Shown one piece after another: positions 23,953 through 32,804 of a stretch of 64,000 nt of DNA. Position numbers and translations under genes: made by a program. A model generated the notes under the pieces. The model was not told the DNA's origin. It searched no databases and saw nothing but the letters and a program-made list of their open reading frames with translations. Origin of the DNA: Castellaniella sp049650445 (GTDB lineage Bacteria; Pseudomonadota; Gammaproteobacteria; Burkholderiales; Burkholderiaceae_B). Location: contig NZ_JBASAD010000017.1 of NCBI RefSeq assembly GCF_049650445.1, positions 62,001 to 126,000 on the forward strand. The letters run 5' to 3'. The first letter of the stretch is position 1. Every line of letters starts with the position of its first letter.

Positions 23953-23977
23953 CAAGGGGCCCCGATGGGGCCCCTTG
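23953..23977. terminator. Hairpin between convergent putA and parvulin genes
   Basis: An 11-bp perfect stem caaggggcccc / ggggccccttg with loop gat lies between the converging genes. There is no T-run, but its strength and place suggest bidirectional termination. Confidence 0.65.
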
Positions 23978-24000
23978 TGCATGCCGTTCGATCGATATCG

Positions 24001-24282
24001 TCAATCCTGCCGATCGGTCACTTCCACCAGGTGATAGCCGAACTGGGTGCGGACCGGCCCCTGGACCACGCCCACCGGCGCGCTGAACACGACTTCGTCG
24101 AATTCACGTACCATCTGGCCGCGGCCAAAGGTGCCCAGATTGCCGCCGTCGCGGCTGGACGGGCAGCTCGAGTGTTCGCGGGCGACCGCCGCGAAGTCGG
24201 CGCCGCCTTCGATGTCAGCCTTCAGCTTCAGGCACTGTTCTTCGCTGTCGACCAGGATGTGGCGGGCGGAGGCTTGGGTCAT
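24001..24282 (-). CDS. ppiC: Parvulin-type peptidyl-prolyl isomerase (PpiC-like)
   Basis: This 93-residue stand-alone parvulin catalyses cis-trans isomerisation of prolyl bonds in the cytosol. It begins A-S-A-R-H-I-L-V, typical of the PpiC family, and has the S-S-C-P-S-S-R-D-G-G-N-L-G-T-F-G-R-G-Q-M-V and F-G-Y-H-L-V-E-V motifs. The start at 24282 has an AGGA site about 8 bases upstream. No signal peptide is present. The length matches E. coli PpiC (93). It is convergent with putA. Confidence 0.92.
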   Translation of the reverse strand: MTQASARHILVDSEEQCLKLKADIEGGADFAAVAREHSSCPSSRDGGNLGTFGRGQMVREFDEVVFSAPVGVVQGPVRTQFGYHLVEVTDRQD

Positions 24283-24416
24283 GAGATTTTCCTGTGTATG
24301 AAAGGGTGATGCTTGAAAAGCAAGCCTCATAGCTTAACCCGAAGCTTGACTCGAACATCCGGCCGTCCGACACCGACTGGCGGATTGCGGCAGGCGCGCA
24401 TCAAGGAGACTGCGCT

Positions 24417-25127
24417 GTGACGAACACCCCTGTAACGGCATACCGCCTCGATCGACGCGACGTGTGGCTTGGCTTCAAACAGTTGCTGCCCATTTCTCTT
24501 TTTGTCGTGATTTTTGGCCTGGCGTTCGGACTGGCCGCCGTGCAGTCCGGGCTGGATGGCATTTCGATCGTGCTCGCGAGCGCCCTGGTCTTTGGCGGTG
24601 CGTCGCAGTTTGCCGTGCTGGATCTGTGGGGCGCTCAGGTGCCCCTGATTCCTCTGGTCGTCACGGTCTTCGCCGTCAACGCCCGCCACCTGCTGATGGG
24701 GGCCACGCTCTATCCGTGGTTGCGCCATCTGCCGCCCGGCCAGCGCTACGGTGTGATGCTCGTCGTCTCCGATGCCAACTGGGCCATGGCCATGCAGGCC
24801 TTCGAGCGGGGCGAGTCGGGCCTGGGCCTGCTGCTGGGCGGCGGTCTTGCGCTGTGGTCCACCTGGATCCTGGGCTCCTGGCTGGGCCTCTACTTTGGCG
24901 GCGCGATCCACGATCCCGTGAGTTGGGGGCTGGACATGGTGATGGGCTGCTTCTTGTTGGCGATGGTGGTGAGCGGGCAGAAGAATACGCGCATGTTCGT
25001 CATCTGGACCGTCGCGGCCGGCGCATCGCTGCTGGCTTACCGCTATCTGCCGGAAAACAGCCATGTCGTCGTGGGCGCCCTGGCAGGCGGTATTCTGGGG
25101 GCATGCTGGACAGAGGAAAAATCATGA
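24417..25127 (+). CDS. azlC: AzlC family branched-chain amino acid exporter subunit
   Basis: This 236-residue inner-membrane protein pairs with AzlD to export branched-chain or related amino acids. It has several hydrophobic segments and the family stretch V-F-G-G-A-S-Q-F-A-V-L-D-L-W followed by V-N-A-R-H-L-L-M-G-A. Translation starts at GTG 24417 after AAGGAG. The TGA overlaps the azlD ATG by four bases. The exported substrate in this organism is not known. Confidence 0.9.
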   Translation: MTNTPVTAYRLDRRDVWLGFKQLLPISLFVVIFGLAFGLAAVQSGLDGISIVLASALVFGGASQFAVLDLWGAQVPLIPLVVTVFAVNARHLLMGATLYPWLRHLPPGQRYGVMLVVSDANWAMAMQAFERGESGLGLLLGGGLALWSTWILGSWLGLYFGGAIHDPVSWGLDMVMGCFLLAMVVSGQKNTRMFVIWTVAAGASLLAYRYLPENSHVVVGALAGGILGACWTEEKS

Positions 25128-25435
25128 GCATCGACACATCCGCGCTCGGTACCCTGGCCATCATCCTGATCATGGCGGTGGTGACGCTGGTCACCCGCTG
25201 GGGCGGGATTTTCGTCATGTCCTTCGTGCCCATCGGGCGGGGGGTGCGCCGCTTCATCAGCGCCATGTCCGGCTCGGTGCTGGTGGCCTTGCTGGCACCG
25301 CTGGCGGTCAATGGCGATCATGGCGCGCGGCTGGCGCTGCTGAGCACGGCGATCGTCATGCTGCTGCTGAAGAAACCGCTGCCTGCGATCGCCGCCGGCA
25401 TCGCGGTGGCGGCGCTATCCCGGCATTTTTTCTAG
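25124..25435 (+). CDS. azlD: AzlD family exporter subunit
   Basis: This 103-residue protein has about four hydrophobic helices. The AzlD pattern T-L-V-T-R-W-G-G-I-F-V-M is near the start, with F-I-S-A-M-S-G-S-V-L-V-A-L-L-A-P-L later and L-L-L-K-K-P-L-P-A-I-A-A-G-I near the end. It starts with ATG 25124, overlapping the azlC stop, with AGAGGAAAA upstream as ribosome-binding site. AzlC and AzlD act together in one transporter. The downstream gene is convergent. Confidence 0.88.
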   Translation: MSIDTSALGTLAIILIMAVVTLVTRWGGIFVMSFVPIGRGVRRFISAMSGSVLVALLAPLAVNGDHGARLALLSTAIVMLLLKKPLPAIAAGIAVAALSRHFF

Positions 25436-25466
25436 GCTGATTGCCGGGATGCTGCGGGGCATGGGA

Positions 25467-26837
25467 TCACAGCTCGTGCACCTGCCCTTGCAGCGGCACG
25501 GTGACCTGCCAGCCGAGTTCGCGCAGGATGCGTTCGCGCAGGGCTTCGGAGGCCGAGGGCTCGCCGTGGACGATGAAGATCCGCTGCGGCGCGTGCCGGA
25601 AGCCGGATAGCCAGCGCATGAGTTCATCGCTGTCGGCGTGCGCCGACAGCATCGGCAGTTCGGCGACTTCTGCCTTGATGGGCATCCACTGCCCGTAGAT
25701 CTTGGTTTCGGTCGCGCCTTCCAGCAGCTTGCGGCCGCGCGTGCCGGCGGCCTGGAATCCCGAAAAGAGCAGGGTATTGCGGTGATCGTCGCCGAAGGCG
25801 GCGATGTGATGCAGCACGCGTCCGCCGGTGGCCATGCCGCTGGCTGAAATAATGACCTTGGGATAGCGATTGGCCGACAAAGCCTTGGATTCTTCGACTT
25901 CGCGGACATACGTCACCGCCGCGCAGGCGGCTTCGCATTCGTGCGCGGGCAGCTTGTGTTCGCTGGCATGCCGGTGCAGCAATTCGGTGGCGCTGGTCGC
26001 CATCGGGCTATCGAGGTACACCGGCACGTTTTGCAGGCGGCCCGCCTGGCGCAGTCTCCAGAGGTGATTGATCAAGGTCTGCGCCCGGCCTACGGCAAAG
26101 GCGGGGATGACGACCGTGCCGCCGCGCTGTACGGTGCGTTCGATGATGTTGCCCAGCGCTTCGACAGGGTCGGCTGCGTCATGGTGCCGGTTGCCATAGG
26201 TGGACTCGATGACAACGTAATCGGCCTGCGGCACCGGCTCGGGATCGTGCATCACGGGATCGTCGTAACGCCCCAGATCACCGGAAAACACGATACGCCG
26301 GCCGCCGATCTCGATCTGTGCCGTTGCCGCACCCAGGATGTGGCCCGCCCGGCGCAGCGTCAGCGTCGCACCGCCTGGCAAGGCGGTTTCCTGATGCAAA
26401 GCGGTGTTTGAAAAGTGCGTCAGCGCGCGTTCGGCATCGACGACGCGATAGAGTGGCAAGGCGGGCTGGTGTTTGGAAAAGCCTTTGCGATTGGCAAAAT
26501 CCGCGTCCTTCTCCTGCAGACCGGCGCTGTCCAGCAAGATCAGCCTGGCGATGTCGCGGGTGGCGGGCGTGGCGTGGATCTTGCCCTTGAACCCATCGGC
26601 CACCAATCGCGGCAGGTAACCGCAGTGGTCGAGATGGGCGTGGGTCAGCACCACCGCGTCGATGTCGGATGGCGAAAGCGGCAGGCGCTGCCAATTGAGT
26701 TCTCGCAGGTTCTTCAGGCCCTGGAACAGGCCGCAGTCGATCAGCAGGCGGGTATCGCCGTGACTCAGGAGATGTTTGGATCCGGTGACGGTACCGGCGC
26801 CGCCGAGGCAGGTCAGTGAGAGCATGGTGGGTATCAT
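25467..26837 (-). CDS. MBL-fold/beta-CASP RNA-processing exonuclease family protein
   Basis: This 456-residue metallo-beta-lactamase-fold protein has the metal-binding motif H66-A-H68-L-D70-H71 (T-H-A-H-L-D-H-C-G-Y-L-P). Later beta-CASP motifs are S-G-D-L-G-R-Y, I-I-S-A-S-G-M-A-T-G-G-R-V-L-H-H and V-H-G-E. Family members cleave RNA (Ysh1/CPSF73-like). The start at 26837 overlaps the stop of the upstream phosphoketolase-like gene as ATGA, suggesting coupled translation; 26825 is an alternative. Pairing of this nuclease family with phosphoketolase-type genes recurs in Proteobacteria, but the reason is unknown. Confidence 0.88.
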   Translation of the reverse strand: MIPTMLSLTCLGGAGTVTGSKHLLSHGDTRLLIDCGLFQGLKNLRELNWQRLPLSPSDIDAVVLTHAHLDHCGYLPRLVADGFKGKIHATPATRDIARLILLDSAGLQEKDADFANRKGFSKHQPALPLYRVVDAERALTHFSNTALHQETALPGGATLTLRRAGHILGAATAQIEIGGRRIVFSGDLGRYDDPVMHDPEPVPQADYVVIESTYGNRHHDAADPVEALGNIIERTVQRGGTVVIPAFAVGRAQTLINHLWRLRQAGRLQNVPVYLDSPMATSATELLHRHASEHKLPAHECEAACAAVTYVREVEESKALSANRYPKVIISASGMATGGRVLHHIAAFGDDHRNTLLFSGFQAAGTRGRKLLEGATETKIYGQWMPIKAEVAELPMLSAHADSDELMRWLSGFRHAPQRIFIVHGEPSASEALRERILRELGWQVTVPLQGQVHEL

Positions 26838-29221
26838 CGATCTTGAGAAACGAGCAGATCGGCGGGGTCGCCCAGGCCGTCGATGGCGCGCAGCAGGGAT
26901 GGGTCGAGGACGTCTTCGCGACGCCAGCCCGTCGTGGCGGCGGCCGCATCGACCGCGTGTGCCCAGGTGCAGCGGTTGGCGAAAAGCATGCCGGACACGT
27001 TCAGTGTGCCGCCTCGGCTGATATAGCCCAGCGCCCGTGTCCGGGCCGGGCCGTCGTCCAGCCGGCGCAAGACGCCCAGCATGGGTTCGGGGCGCGTATG
27101 GCACAGCAGCACACGCGGCAGGCCTGGTGGAAAGAGGGCGTGCACGGCGGCATCGGACAGGACGAAAGCGGCTTCGAGGCTGTCGCGTGGGATGCGCAGG
27201 CGGCCGGGTTCGAGTACCACGGAAACGCAGCATTCGTGCCCAAGGCGAGCCAGATGGGCACGTGCTTTCAGGGCCTCTTCGAGTTGATAGGCGCCGATGG
27301 CGATGAACTGCAGCGCGCTGGTCGACGGATCACCTGCGAGATGCGCCGCGCCCTGTTCGACGAGAGCCTCGGCGGCTTGCGCATCGAAGTGATGCACGCC
27401 ATCCCGTTTGGAGACCACCGCGCAGGCCAGTTGGCCGCGTTGTGCGTAGACGGCGCGCAGGGCGGCCACGGCGCTGTTGCCATCCACCGGAAAGAGCACG
27501 CGGGACGTATCGGCCATCTCGCCCAGCAAGGCTTCGCCGATGGTGGGGTCCTGGTGCGATTGTTCATTCTTGGCGTTTTCCCAGGTGTGGGAAGTGACCA
27601 CGAGCGGCACCGACAGCCATCCCGGCGGCTGCCCGAGTTCCTTCTGGCGGCGCGCGAAGATGATCTCCTGGCGCAGCAGGCCGAGCATCTTGACCGCGAA
27701 GGCCTCGTAGCTGACGATGAGGTTCAGGCCGGCTTTGTTCGCGAGCGCGGCGGCGGCCACGGCTTCTTCGTTCAAGGCCGTGATGACGGAACCCAGCAGA
27801 TCCTCGGGAACGCCGGCTTCCGGACGGTTGACGCGATGTTTGAGCAGGGCCAGCGTGCCGCCCATCTTGTTGCTGGCCAGTTCGTCCGGGTTGCCGATGC
27901 GTACGCGCAGTTGCGGGTTGGCCCGGACCAGCGCCACGAACCAGCGATCCAGCGTGGTCATGGCGCTGCCCTGGCTACCGACGGTTTCCCAGGCGGGCGC
28001 GGGCAGCGCGGGCGGGCCGGGACGGCGGTGCGCCATGGGATGCTCGCTTTCGAGGGGCCGTTCCTGGTCGTGGTGATTGACGAGCGTGGCGATGGCGGCA
28101 TCCAGTTCCAGCCCGGGCACGAACAAGGCGCGAGCGCTCTCGTTGAAGGCGTCGCGGGCTGCGCGGTCGATACTCGGATTGCCGTTCAGCGGCAGGTTGT
28201 GCGCGGCATTGGTGCCGGCCCCGGGGAAGCCGAAGCCCTTTTCGGTTTCGGCGATGACGTAGGGCAAGCGGGCGGGATAATGGAAATCCGCCGCCGCCAG
28301 GCTGGCGGCCAGTCGTTCCTCGGACGCGAGGATGGCCCAGGCGATGGCCGAGGGATCGCGGCCGTCGACGATGATCGGATCGAAGCCGTTGTGCCGCAGA
28401 TCCTCGGCCAGCCAATGCGCGCCACCTTCCTGGATGATCTGCGTACGCTGTTCGATGCGCCGGCCGTTGAGGATCATGACGGGCACGGCCTGGCCGCAGT
28501 CCTCGGCCCGCCACCAGCGCGTCGCCCAGTCGGCGCCGCGCTGTTCTTCAAAGGCGCCGTCGCTCAGGAACGCCACCAGGTTTTCGCCGGGCAGTGGCAT
28601 GTGCACGTACTGCAGGTCGGCGAAGCCCAGATACCCGCCTTCCGAGACGGCGCCGGCCGTGTTGGGGCCCGCGTGGCTGCCCAGCGGAACGGCGGGCAGC
28701 CCCCGGCCGTCCATGGCGTAGGAGTAGAAGTCCATGACGAGACGCCCGAGCCCGGCTTCGCTGCGGTCGTAACGCCCGCGCTGTGCCGCAGAGACATCCC
28801 CGGTCAGTGTGTTGACGGCTTCGATGGCGGCCACGCAATGGCCCTGGCCCATCAGCCAGCCACGGGTCTTGCCCGTCAGCGCGTTGGCCAGCAGGTAGGC
28901 GACGAAGGCGGGCACCATGTTCAGCGATCCGCCCGTATGGCCTTCGGGATCGGGTTTGAAGTCCCCGGCGGCCAGCGGCGCGCCGGCCGGATCGATGCGC
29001 CGGGCATAGGTCATGTGCGCCACCACCCGCATGGCCGCGCAACTGAGCCGGTCGGCTGCGGCCAGCATGGCGTAGGCATCGTCGGCGCTGGCGATGCGGC
29101 CGTCGGCCGCCAGGCGGTCCACCAGCGCGTCCATGCGGGTGATCGTATCGTCGCGATGCCGGATGGGACCGTATCCGGCTCGCCAATGCTCGTGGAGCTT
29201 CTTCACTGTGCTGTTCTGCAT
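26834..29221 (-). CDS. Phosphoketolase (XFP) family TPP enzyme, divergent
   Basis: This 795-residue thiamine-diphosphate enzyme matches the phosphoketolase family along its length. It keeps S-H-A-G-P-N-T-A-G-A-V-S-E-G-G at 182-196 (catalytic His and EGG), the L-N-G of the TPP site (251-253) and a G-H-T-G-G-S segment at 94-99. It departs at other signatures: EGGELGY is E-G-G-Y-L-G-F, and the GDGE cofactor motif reads S-D-G-A-F-E. Proteobacterial relatives are often named xylulose-5-phosphate 3-epimerase or simply phosphoketolase, so the reaction is uncertain. It sits 55 bp after livF on the same strand and overlaps the nuclease gene. Confidence 0.78.
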   Translation of the reverse strand: MQNSTVKKLHEHWRAGYGPIRHRDDTITRMDALVDRLAADGRIASADDAYAMLAAADRLSCAAMRVVAHMTYARRIDPAGAPLAAGDFKPDPEGHTGGSLNMVPAFVAYLLANALTGKTRGWLMGQGHCVAAIEAVNTLTGDVSAAQRGRYDRSEAGLGRLVMDFYSYAMDGRGLPAVPLGSHAGPNTAGAVSEGGYLGFADLQYVHMPLPGENLVAFLSDGAFEEQRGADWATRWWRAEDCGQAVPVMILNGRRIEQRTQIIQEGGAHWLAEDLRHNGFDPIIVDGRDPSAIAWAILASEERLAASLAAADFHYPARLPYVIAETEKGFGFPGAGTNAAHNLPLNGNPSIDRAARDAFNESARALFVPGLELDAAIATLVNHHDQERPLESEHPMAHRRPGPPALPAPAWETVGSQGSAMTTLDRWFVALVRANPQLRVRIGNPDELASNKMGGTLALLKHRVNRPEAGVPEDLLGSVITALNEEAVAAAALANKAGLNLIVSYEAFAVKMLGLLRQEIIFARRQKELGQPPGWLSVPLVVTSHTWENAKNEQSHQDPTIGEALLGEMADTSRVLFPVDGNSAVAALRAVYAQRGQLACAVVSKRDGVHHFDAQAAEALVEQGAAHLAGDPSTSALQFIAIGAYQLEEALKARAHLARLGHECCVSVVLEPGRLRIPRDSLEAAFVLSDAAVHALFPPGLPRVLLCHTRPEPMLGVLRRLDDGPARTRALGYISRGGTLNVSGMLFANRCTWAHAVDAAAATTGWRREDVLDPSLLRAIDGLGDPADLLVSQDR

Positions 29222-29241
29222 GGGAGAAGCTTAGCAGCATC

Positions 29242-29286
29242 TGACGCCGGTCAAGGCCCCGGAGATATGACGCCGGTCAATGCCCC
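29242..29286. repeat. Imperfect 19-bp direct repeat at the end of livF
   Basis: tgacgccggtcaaggcccc (29242-29260) and tgacgccggtcaatgcccc (29268-29286) differ at one base and are spaced 26 bp apart. The right copy contains the livF stop codon and last residues, so the left copy looks like a small duplication of the gene end. Confidence 0.8.
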
Positions 29287-29987
29287 AGATAGGCCGCCTG
29301 GATTTCCGGCGAGGACAGCAGTTCGCGCGAGGAGCCCTCGTGTGACAGCTTGCCGACTTCCAGCACGTAACCCCGGTCGGCCAGCTTCAGCGCCATGCGG
29401 GCGTTCTGTTCCACGATCAGGATGGTGACGCCGGTGTCGCGCACGTCGCGCAGCACCTGGAAGATGTTGCGTACGATGATCGGGGCCAGGCCCAGGCTGG
29501 GTTCGTCCAGCAGCAGCAGGCGAGGTTTGGTGACCAGAGCGCGGCCGATCGCCAGCATCTGCTGTTCGCCGCCCGACAGCGTGCCGGCCAACTGGGCGCG
29601 GCGCTCGTACAGGCGTGGGAAAATCTTGTAGACGTGTTCGCAGCTTTCGGTGATTTCCGCCGGCGGGCGGGTGAAGCCGCCCATGCGCAGGTTTTCCGCC
29701 ACCGACAGCGTGCCGAAGACGCGCCGGCCTTCGGGGGATTGGCCGATGCCCAGGCGCACGATGCGGTCGGCGCCCATGCGGGTGGTGTCCTGGCCGGCAA
29801 AGGTGATTTTGCCGGAATGCGGGGTCAGCAGGCCGCTCAAGGTGCGCATCAGCGTGGTCTTGCCCGCGCCGTTGGCCCCCAGGATGGCGACGACTTCCTT
29901 TTCCCGGACTTGCAGCGAGATGCCCTTCAGGGCCTGGATGTGCCCGTAGTTGACGCGCAGGTCTTCGATTTCAAGCAGAGCAGTCAT
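29277..29987 (-). CDS. livF: Branched-chain amino acid ABC transporter, ATP-binding protein LivF
   Basis: This 236-residue ATPase has Walker A G-A-N-G-A-G-K-T-T at 37-45, signature L-S-G-G-E-Q-Q-M-L-A-I-G-R-A-L and Walker B L-L-L-L-D-E-P-S-L-G-L-A-P, all typical of LivF. It energises high-affinity uptake of branched-chain or similar amino acids with LivG. The ATG overlaps the livG stop by 4 bases. It is the last clear liv gene of the operon. Confidence 0.95.
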   Translation of the reverse strand: MTALLEIEDLRVNYGHIQALKGISLQVREKEVVAILGANGAGKTTLMRTLSGLLTPHSGKITFAGQDTTRMGADRIVRLGIGQSPEGRRVFGTLSVAENLRMGGFTRPPAEITESCEHVYKIFPRLYERRAQLAGTLSGGEQQMLAIGRALVTKPRLLLLDEPSLGLAPIIVRNIFQVLRDVRDTGVTILIVEQNARMALKLADRGYVLEVGKLSHEGSSRELLSSPEIQAAYLGH

Positions 29988-30832
29988 GACTGGGCCTGTT
30001 CTTCGTGGATGGCGTTCATCAGGGGATCGTCTTCGTCGTCATCGTCCTGGCCCAGGTAGGCCTCGATCACCAGCGGATTGGTGCGGATGTCCGCGGGCTT
30101 GCCCTCGGCGATCTTCTTGCCGAAGTTGATGACGACGATGTTGTCGGTGACGTTCATCACCACGCTCATGTCGTGTTCGACCAGGATGACGGTGATGCCC
30201 TGGTCCCGGATGGCGCGGATGGTGTCGTTCAGCCCGGCGGATTCCTGCTCGTTCAGGCCGGCGGCCGGTTCGTCCAGGATGATGAGTTCGGGCTGTGCCA
30301 CCAGGGTGCGCGCCATTTCGACGCGGCGCTGGGCGCCATAGGGCAGGGATGTGGCGATTTCCTGGGCGACGTCGGCCAGGTCCAGTTGTTCCAGCACGGC
30401 CATGGCCCGCTCGACCAGGGTGTGTTCCTCGCGGCGCTGGGCCGGCGTGCGCAGCAGGCCCTGCCACCAGGATTGCTTCATCTGCAGATGCTGGCCGGCG
30501 ATGACGTTTTCCAGCACCGTCATGTCGGTGAACAGGCGGATGGTCTGGAAGGTGCGGCGGATGCCGGCTTCGGCGACCCGGTGGGGGGCCAGGCCGGTCA
30601 CGTCGCGGCCATGCCAGCGGATGTGGCCGTCCGTAGGCCGGTAGACGCCGGTGATCATGTTGAAGACTGTCGTCTTGCCGGCGCCGTTGGGGCCGATCAG
30701 GCCGACGATCTCGCCGCGCCGGACCTGGAAGCTGAGGTCATCGACTGCCCGCAGGCCGCCAAAACTGATGCCGATCCGGTCCAGTTCAAGCAGGACGTCG
30801 GAGGACGGGGTAGGGGACAGAGGCGAACTCAT
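29984..30832 (-). CDS. livG: Branched-chain amino acid ABC transporter, ATP-binding protein LivG
   Basis: This 282-residue ATPase has Walker A G-P-N-G-A-G-K-T-T at 47-55, a signature region L-P-Y-G-A-Q-R-R-V-E-M-A-R and Walker B L-I-I-L-D-E-P-A-A-G-L-N. The ATG at 30832 is chosen; the frame runs on upstream through livM without homology. An acidic C-terminal tail (D-D-D-D-E-D-D) is a small oddity compared with other LivG proteins. It overlaps livM and livF by 4 bases each. Confidence 0.94.
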   Translation of the reverse strand: MSSPLSPTPSSDVLLELDRIGISFGGLRAVDDLSFQVRRGEIVGLIGPNGAGKTTVFNMITGVYRPTDGHIRWHGRDVTGLAPHRVAEAGIRRTFQTIRLFTDMTVLENVIAGQHLQMKQSWWQGLLRTPAQRREEHTLVERAMAVLEQLDLADVAQEIATSLPYGAQRRVEMARTLVAQPELIILDEPAAGLNEQESAGLNDTIRAIRDQGITVILVEHDMSVVMNVTDNIVVINFGKKIAEGKPADIRTNPLVIEAYLGQDDDDEDDPLMNAIHEEQAQS

Positions 30833-31827
30833 AGGGCTCCCTTGCGTGCGGGCCAGATGCCCTGCGGACGCAGAATCATGACCAGGATCATGGCGATGCC
30901 AAAGACCAGATAGCGGTACTGGGCGAATTCCGTGAAGATCTGCGGAACCACGAACATCATGGCCGTGCCCAGCAGCACGCCGGGCACCGAGGCCTGGCCG
31001 CCCACCAGCACGATGGCGAACAGCACGACCGAGTCCGTGAACTGGAAGGAACCCGGGCTGACGGCCGAGAGCTGCATGGCAAACAGGGTGCCTGCCAGGC
31101 CCGCGATGCCGGCCGACAGGGCGAAGGCGGCGACCTTGTAGTTGCGGGCGTTGACCCCCAGCGTGGTGGCGGCCAGCTCGTCGTATTTGATGTAGCGGAA
31201 GGTGCGCCCCAGCGCTGAGCGGTCGAGATTGCGCATCAGCCACAGCACGATGGCCAGGACCACCCAGTTCAGGTAGAACAGATCGCTTTGCGTGCCGAAC
31301 ATATGGCCGAAGACCGTCGGGCCGCTGACGCCGAACAGGCCGTCGGCCCCGCCCGTGAGACCGAACAGATTGTTCTTCATGGCCAGCACGAAAATGGCAT
31401 TGAAGCCGATGGTGACCACCAGCAGGTAGTCGCCGCGCAGCTTGACGATGGGGGCCGACAGGATCGCCCCCAGCGCTGCCGACATCACGATGGCCACGGG
31501 GATGGTCCAGAGGATCGGCCAGTTGAAGGACAGGGACAGGATGGCGCTGGTGTAGGCGCCGATGCCGAAGAACACGGCATGGCCCATGTCGTACATGCCG
31601 GCGCGCCCCAGAACGATGTCCTGTGACAGGGCGACGATCGAATAGATGGCGAAGATGCCGCCGATCGTGATCCAGGCGGGTGACATGACGGACGGGATGG
31701 CCAGGCCGATGATCCACAGGACGGGCCCCAGCACGCGCAGGAACCGGGTGCTGGCGCTGGCGGGCGGTGCCGCGCTGGCGGGAATGGCGGCGGACATTTC
31801 AGCAGAGGTTTGCTTGGATTGAGTCAT
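30829..31827 (-). CDS. livM: Branched-chain amino acid ABC transporter, permease LivM
   Basis: This 332-residue inner-membrane permease has about ten hydrophobic segments. It has the LivM pattern S-Q-D-I-V-L-G-R-A-G-M-Y-D-M-G-H-A-V-F-F-G-I-G-A-Y near residues 68-92 and G-G-A-D-G-L-F-G in the middle. The N-terminal 28 residues are Ala/Ser/Pro-rich and probably cytosolic. It follows livH by 3 bases and overlaps livG by 4. With LivH it forms the membrane channel. Confidence 0.94.
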   Translation of the reverse strand: MTQSKQTSAEMSAAIPASAAPPASASTRFLRVLGPVLWIIGLAIPSVMSPAWITIGGIFAIYSIVALSQDIVLGRAGMYDMGHAVFFGIGAYTSAILSLSFNWPILWTIPVAIVMSAALGAILSAPIVKLRGDYLLVVTIGFNAIFVLAMKNNLFGLTGGADGLFGVSGPTVFGHMFGTQSDLFYLNWVVLAIVLWLMRNLDRSALGRTFRYIKYDELAATTLGVNARNYKVAAFALSAGIAGLAGTLFAMQLSAVSPGSFQFTDSVVLFAIVLVGGQASVPGVLLGTAMMFVVPQIFTEFAQYRYLVFGIAMILVMILRPQGIWPARKGAL

Positions 31828-31830
31828 GGC

Positions 31831-32733
31831 TTAGACCTTTTCGGCAACGCGTTCGCCCAGCAGGCCCGAGGGGCGTACCAGCAGAATGCCGATCAGCAGC
31901 GCAAAGGTGATGGCGTCCTGCCAGGAACTGGAGATGTAGCCCGCCGCGAAGGCGTTGAACAATCCCAGCACCAGGCCGCCCAGCATCGCGCCGGGGATGT
32001 TGCCGATCCCGCCGATGATGGCGGCGATGAAGGCGTTGAGCCCGTAGGACCAGCCCATGGTGAAAAAGGTCTGGCGATAGTACAGGCCGACGAACAGGCC
32101 GCCGATGGCGCCCAGCACCGGGCCGATGATGAACACCATGGCGATCACGCGGTTGACGTTGATGCCCATCAGGCGGGCGGCGTCCTGGTCGATGGCCGTG
32201 GCACGGATGGCGGTGCCCAGGCGTGTGTGGTGCACGAAGAAATACAGGCTGGCCATCAGCAGGAAGGCGCAGAAGATGATCAGCAACTGGACGAAGCTGA
32301 GGTACGCGCCGCCGATCTGCCAGGTGATGTTGGGCAACAGGTTGTTGGGGAAGACCTGCACGTTGGGGGACCAGATCAGCATGATGCCGTTTTCGATCAG
32401 CATCGAGGCGCCCAGGGCCGAGACCACGGCCGACAGGCGGTGCGCCTTGCGCAGGGGCTTGTAGGCGAACTGGTCCAGCAGCGTACCGACGACCGCCACG
32501 AGAATCATGGCGATCAGGAAGGCCAGGACCAGCAGCAGCGGGGTGGGCAGGCCGGCGAAGACGCCCGAGGTCAGGGTGGTCAGGCCGATGAAGGCACCCA
32601 GGATGCACAAGTCGCCGTGGGCGAAGTTGATCATCTTCAGCACCCCGTAGACCATCGTGTAGCCCAGGGCGATCAGGGCATAGATGCCTCCGACCGTGAC
32701 CCCGTTGATGAATTGCTGGAGGATAAAGTCCAT
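31831..32733 (-). CDS. livH: Branched-chain amino acid ABC transporter, permease LivH
   Basis: This 300-residue permease starts M-D-F-I-L-Q-Q-F-I-N-G-V-T-V-G-G-I-Y-A-L-I-A, the standard LivH N-terminus, and contains the G-Y-T-M-V-Y-G-V-L-K-M-I-N-F-A-H-G motif. The Met at 32733 is preferred; the frame is open to 32847 through the livK-livH intergenic hairpins. The 157-bp gap after livK holds two hairpins that could lower expression of the membrane and ATPase genes relative to the binding protein. Confidence 0.95.
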   Translation of the reverse strand: MDFILQQFINGVTVGGIYALIALGYTMVYGVLKMINFAHGDLCILGAFIGLTTLTSGVFAGLPTPLLLVLAFLIAMILVAVVGTLLDQFAYKPLRKAHRLSAVVSALGASMLIENGIMLIWSPNVQVFPNNLLPNITWQIGGAYLSFVQLLIIFCAFLLMASLYFFVHHTRLGTAIRATAIDQDAARLMGINVNRVIAMVFIIGPVLGAIGGLFVGLYYRQTFFTMGWSYGLNAFIAAIIGGIGNIPGAMLGGLVLGLFNAFAAGYISSSWQDAITFALLIGILLVRPSGLLGERVAEKV

Positions 32734-32804
32734 CGATCGGTTTCCGTGGTGGTTCGCGAGGCGCCGAGGCTGAGAGGCGGCCCGTGCCGCGTGGTAGCCG
32801 CGAC

